Assembly: GCF_001955695.1 (NCBI RefSeq)
Contig: NZ_CP019236.1
Coordinates: forward strand, 5,332,001-5,396,000
Length of the DNA stretch: 64,000 nucleotides
Reading direction: 5' to 3'
DNA from: Rhodoferax koreense
Lineage (GTDB): Bacteria > Pseudomonadota > Gammaproteobacteria > Burkholderiales > Burkholderiaceae_C
The position numbers and the translations under genes are program-made. Below, one piece after another: positions 61,968-64,000 of this stretch. Position 1 is the first letter of the stretch; each line of letters starts with the position of its first letter. The notes below the pieces were generated by a model, which searched no databases, was not told the origin of the DNA, and was given only the letters and a program-made list of their open reading frames with translations.

Positions 61968-62522
61968 TCAGCCCGCTTTCCGGGCCAGCGACTGTGGGCT
62001 GACCACGTAGCCGAACCGCGCCGGCAAGGCCTGGGCCTCAATCTCCTGCGGCATCCATAAGGCACGCTCGACGGCTTCTGCCGCCCAGCCGGTGTCGAGC
62101 GTGTGCACCAGGCCGAATCCGAGGTTCGTCTCGAGGTAAACCCGACCGGTCTCGTCGAGCACGCAGGTGCGCACCTGGGCCGGCTCGCTGCTGTGCGCCA
62201 CCACCGACAGATCGGGATGGACCCGCCAGACGAAAGGTGTGGTCTCGAGTTCCACGTAGACGCGCTGCGGCCCGTTCTGGAAAAACCAGCAGCCGCGCGC
62301 ATCGCTTTCGTAGTTGCGCTGGATGAAGTCGATCAGTTTTTCATGTTGCAGCCGCGAGCCCTTGCTGGCGGGGCTGCCACCGGCCGCCGCGGCGAACGGG
62401 CCGAGCGCCTGTACGCGGTCGTCGCGCATGTACCAGTTGCCGCGCGCATCAAGACCGAGCCAACCATAGCAATCGGGCACGTTCGGCCATTTGGCGATGG
62501 CTTGTCTGACGATGTCGTCCAT
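61968..62522 (-). CDS. Conserved hypothetical protein (DUF-type)
   Basis: A 184-residue soluble protein starting MDDIVRQAIAKWPNVPDCYGWLGLDARGNWYMRDD. Key parts: HEKLIDFIQRNYESDARGCWFFQNGPQRVYVELETTPFVWRV and VRTCVLDETGRVYLETNLGFGLVHTLDTGWAAEAVE. The layout looks like a betaproteobacterial DUF2946-unrelated family I cannot name. No signal or TM. It converges with the cytochrome gene. Confidence 0.75.
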   Translation of the reverse strand: MDDIVRQAIAKWPNVPDCYGWLGLDARGNWYMRDDRVQALGPFAAAAGGSPASKGSRLQHEKLIDFIQRNYESDARGCWFFQNGPQRVYVELETTPFVWRVHPDLSVVAHSSEPAQVRTCVLDETGRVYLETNLGFGLVHTLDTGWAAEAVERALWMPQEIEAQALPARFGYVVSPQSLARKAG

Positions 62523-62596
62523 GGCCGGATGATACGGCGCAGCGGCGCGCCGTCGTTGTCAGCCAGGGCCGCGTTCGGTCTGACGGTGCCGGGCGG

Positions 62597-64000
62597 CTAG
62601 AAGGATTCCCAGTCGCCCTCACCGCCCGGCGCGGTGGCCGTGGCGGCGGCCTTGGCCTTGGTGGAAGCGGGCTGGAGCAGCGGCGTGCCCGCGGCGGCCT
62701 TGGTGGGACGCGCGGGTGCGGCTTTGGGCAAAGCCTTTTTCGAGACAGGCACGCGGTTCGGTGCCGGCACGGCGGGGTTGGCCGGTTTGGCCGCGGCCGG
62801 CGGCCGCGCCAGCTGCGGTGCCGCCACGGCAGGGCCGTGGATCAGCTTGAACACGGCCACGGCCTGGACCAATTGCTGGGCCTGCAGCGACAGGCTGTCC
62901 GCCGCAGCCGCACTTTCCTCGACCAGCGCGGCGTTCTGCTGCGTGGCCTGGTCCATCTGAGTCACGGCCTCGCCGACCTGGCTCACGCCCTGGCTCTGCT
63001 CGGTGCTGGCCGCGCTGATCTCGCCCATGATGTCGGTTACCCGGCGAATGGCGGTCACCACCTCCTGCATCGTCACGCCGGCCTGATCGACCAACGTCGT
63101 GCCCTGGTCCACGCGTTCGACGCTGGCCGAGATCAGGTTCTTGATTTCCTTGGCGGCGTCCGCGCTGCGCTGGGCCAGGCTGCGCACTTCGCTGGCCACC
63201 ACGGCGAAGCCCCGGCCCTGTTCGCCCGCGCGGGCCGCTTCCACCGCGGCATTGAGCGCCAGGATGTTGGTCTGGAACGCGATGCCGTCGATCACGCTGA
63301 TGATGTCGGCGATCTTCTTCGAGCTGTCGTTGATGCCCTTCATGGTCTCCACCACCTGGCCGACCACGTCGCCGCCGCGCACGGCCACGGTGGAAGCGCT
63401 CTGCGCGAGCTGGTTCGCCTGACGCGCGTTGTCGGCGTTCTGCTTCACGGTGGAGCTGAGCTCTTCCATCGAGGCGGCCGTCTGCTGCAGCGCACTGGCC
63501 TGCTGCTCGGTGCGTGCGGAGAGGTCGTTGTTGCCGTGCGAAATCTGCGCGCTTGCCGTGGCCACGCCTTCGGCGTTCTGGCGCACATTGCCGACCACCT
63601 GGGCCAGGCTGGCCTGCATGGCCTTGAGCGCCAACAGCAATTGCGAGGTTTCGTTCCGGCCCGTGGCCTCGAACTGCAGGCTCAGGTCGCCCGCTGCGAC
63701 GGCCCGCGACACCTCCACGGCCTGGTTCAATGGACGCGTGATGGAGCGCACCAGCAGCCAGCCCAGCCCGCACAGCAGGGCCACGGCGGCCAGACCCAGC
63801 AGGATCAGGAACGTGAACGCGGTGTTGTACGCGGCCCTGGCCTGCTCTTCGGCCGCCTTGCCAAGCTTGATCTGCATCTCGGCGAACGCGTCGGCGGCAT
63901 CGGTGGCGGTTGCCTGCAGCGGGGCCACCACCTTCAGCAGCACGTCGGTGGCTTCGGCGTTCTTGTCGGCGACGCCGAGCTGCACCACCCGATCGGTCGG
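62597..64000 (-). CDS. Methyl-accepting chemotaxis protein, 5' end beyond window
   Basis: At least 467 residues of a chemoreceptor; the N-terminus lies past the right edge and the frame is open there. Visible: end of a four-helix-bundle sensor ([23 protein letters not shown]), TM helix ([23 protein letters not shown]), HAMP ([25 protein letters not shown]), then the signalling hairpin with the tip [38 protein letters not shown]-terminal Ala/Pro/Lys-rich tail ends GGEGDWESF, possibly a receptor tail for CheR, though not the classic NWETF. Confidence 0.93.
   Translation of the reverse strand, partial: PTDRVVQLGVADKNAEATDVLLKVVAPLQATATDAADAFAEMQIKLGKAAEEQARAAYNTAFTFLILLGLAAVALLCGLGWLLVRSITRPLNQAVEVSRAVAAGDLSLQFEATGRNETSQLLLALKAMQASLAQVVGNVRQNAEGVATASAQISHGNNDLSARTEQQASALQQTAASMEELSSTVKQNADNARQANQLAQSASTVAVRGGDVVGQVVETMKGINDSSKKIADIISVIDGIAFQTNILALNAAVEAARAGEQGRGFAVVASEVRSLAQRSADAAKEIKNLISASVERVDQGTTLVDQAGVTMQEVVTAIRRVTDIMGEISAASTEQSQGVSQVGEAVTQMDQATQQNAALVEESAAAADSLSLQAQQLVQAVAVFKLIHGPAVAAPQLARPPAAAKPANPAVPAPNRVPVSKKALPKAAPARPTKAAAGTPLLQPASTKAKAAATATAPGGEGDWESF

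Overview
The window is a GC-rich, densely coded chromosomal segment from a betaproteobacterium, most likely Burkholderiales, family Comamonadaceae; the genus cannot be fixed from sequence alone. Supporting signs are several Bug/TctC-type solute receptors, the pilT / cyclic-nucleotide-binding gene / pilU arrangement, the rsmI / yraN / diaA / BON-lipoprotein block, a membrane-anchored cytochrome c5, and two families of short dispersed intergenic repeats that I associate with comamonad genomes. Almost all space is genic: I see no gene-free stretch over 300 bases, and no phage, insertion sequence, CRISPR array or rRNA. One tRNA (Arg, anticodon CCG) is present.

Layout. 1-12.5 kb is mixed housekeeping: a truncated MFS exporter, an Asp/Glu racemase-family protein, a Bug receptor, a DUF1439-like exported protein, a YghU-like glutathione transferase, a probable degenerate metzincin, an FUSC membrane protein, and a translationally coupled rep helicase / small exported protein / phospholipase A set. 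12.7-18.2 kb carries dbpA, a CorA-like protein with tandem decapeptide repeats, a class III nucleotide cyclase fused to a PilZ domain, and a DUF3616-like exported protein. 18.2-24.3 kb is a divergent, LysR-controlled catabolic cluster of unknown substrate (enolase-superfamily enzyme, LigI-like lactonase, SDR, Bug receptor, CMD-family protein, dimeric-barrel protein). 24.4-27.6 kb has a DMT permease, an HPP-CBS protein, RidA and a RluE-like pseudouridine synthase.

27.8-32.2 kb is a TRAP transporter operon (dctP, dctQ, dctM) ending in an N-acetylneuraminate-lyase-like aldolase, followed by an Lrp-type regulator. 32.3-34.9 kb is a complete yfiR-yfiN-yfiB c-di-GMP signalling operon. 34.9-38.5 kb has yggS and the pilus retraction genes pilT and pilU flanking a cNMP-binding protein. 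38.6-44.5 kb holds a hydroxyisobutyrate-dehydrogenase-family enzyme, the dolP-like/diaA/yraN group facing rsmI, a ferredoxin-reductase-like flavoprotein, an unusual lysine-rich winged-helix protein and tRNA-Arg.

44.5-47.9 kb is a LysR regulator facing an Old Yellow Enzyme and a YqhD-like aldehyde reductase, with a perfect AT-rich inverted repeat between them. 49.1-54.3 kb is the phenylalanine/tyrosine degradation operon hpd-hmgA-fahA-phhA with a divergent Lrp regulator. 54.4-61.1 kb is a TetR-controlled RND efflux operon (adaptor, pump, outer-membrane factor) with an AcrR-type operator. The window ends with cytochrome c5, a conserved hypothetical gene and a truncated methyl-accepting chemotaxis protein. 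Nucleotide signalling recurs: a cyclase-PilZ fusion, a diguanylate cyclase with its periplasmic controls, and a cNMP-binding protein within the pilus retraction genes.
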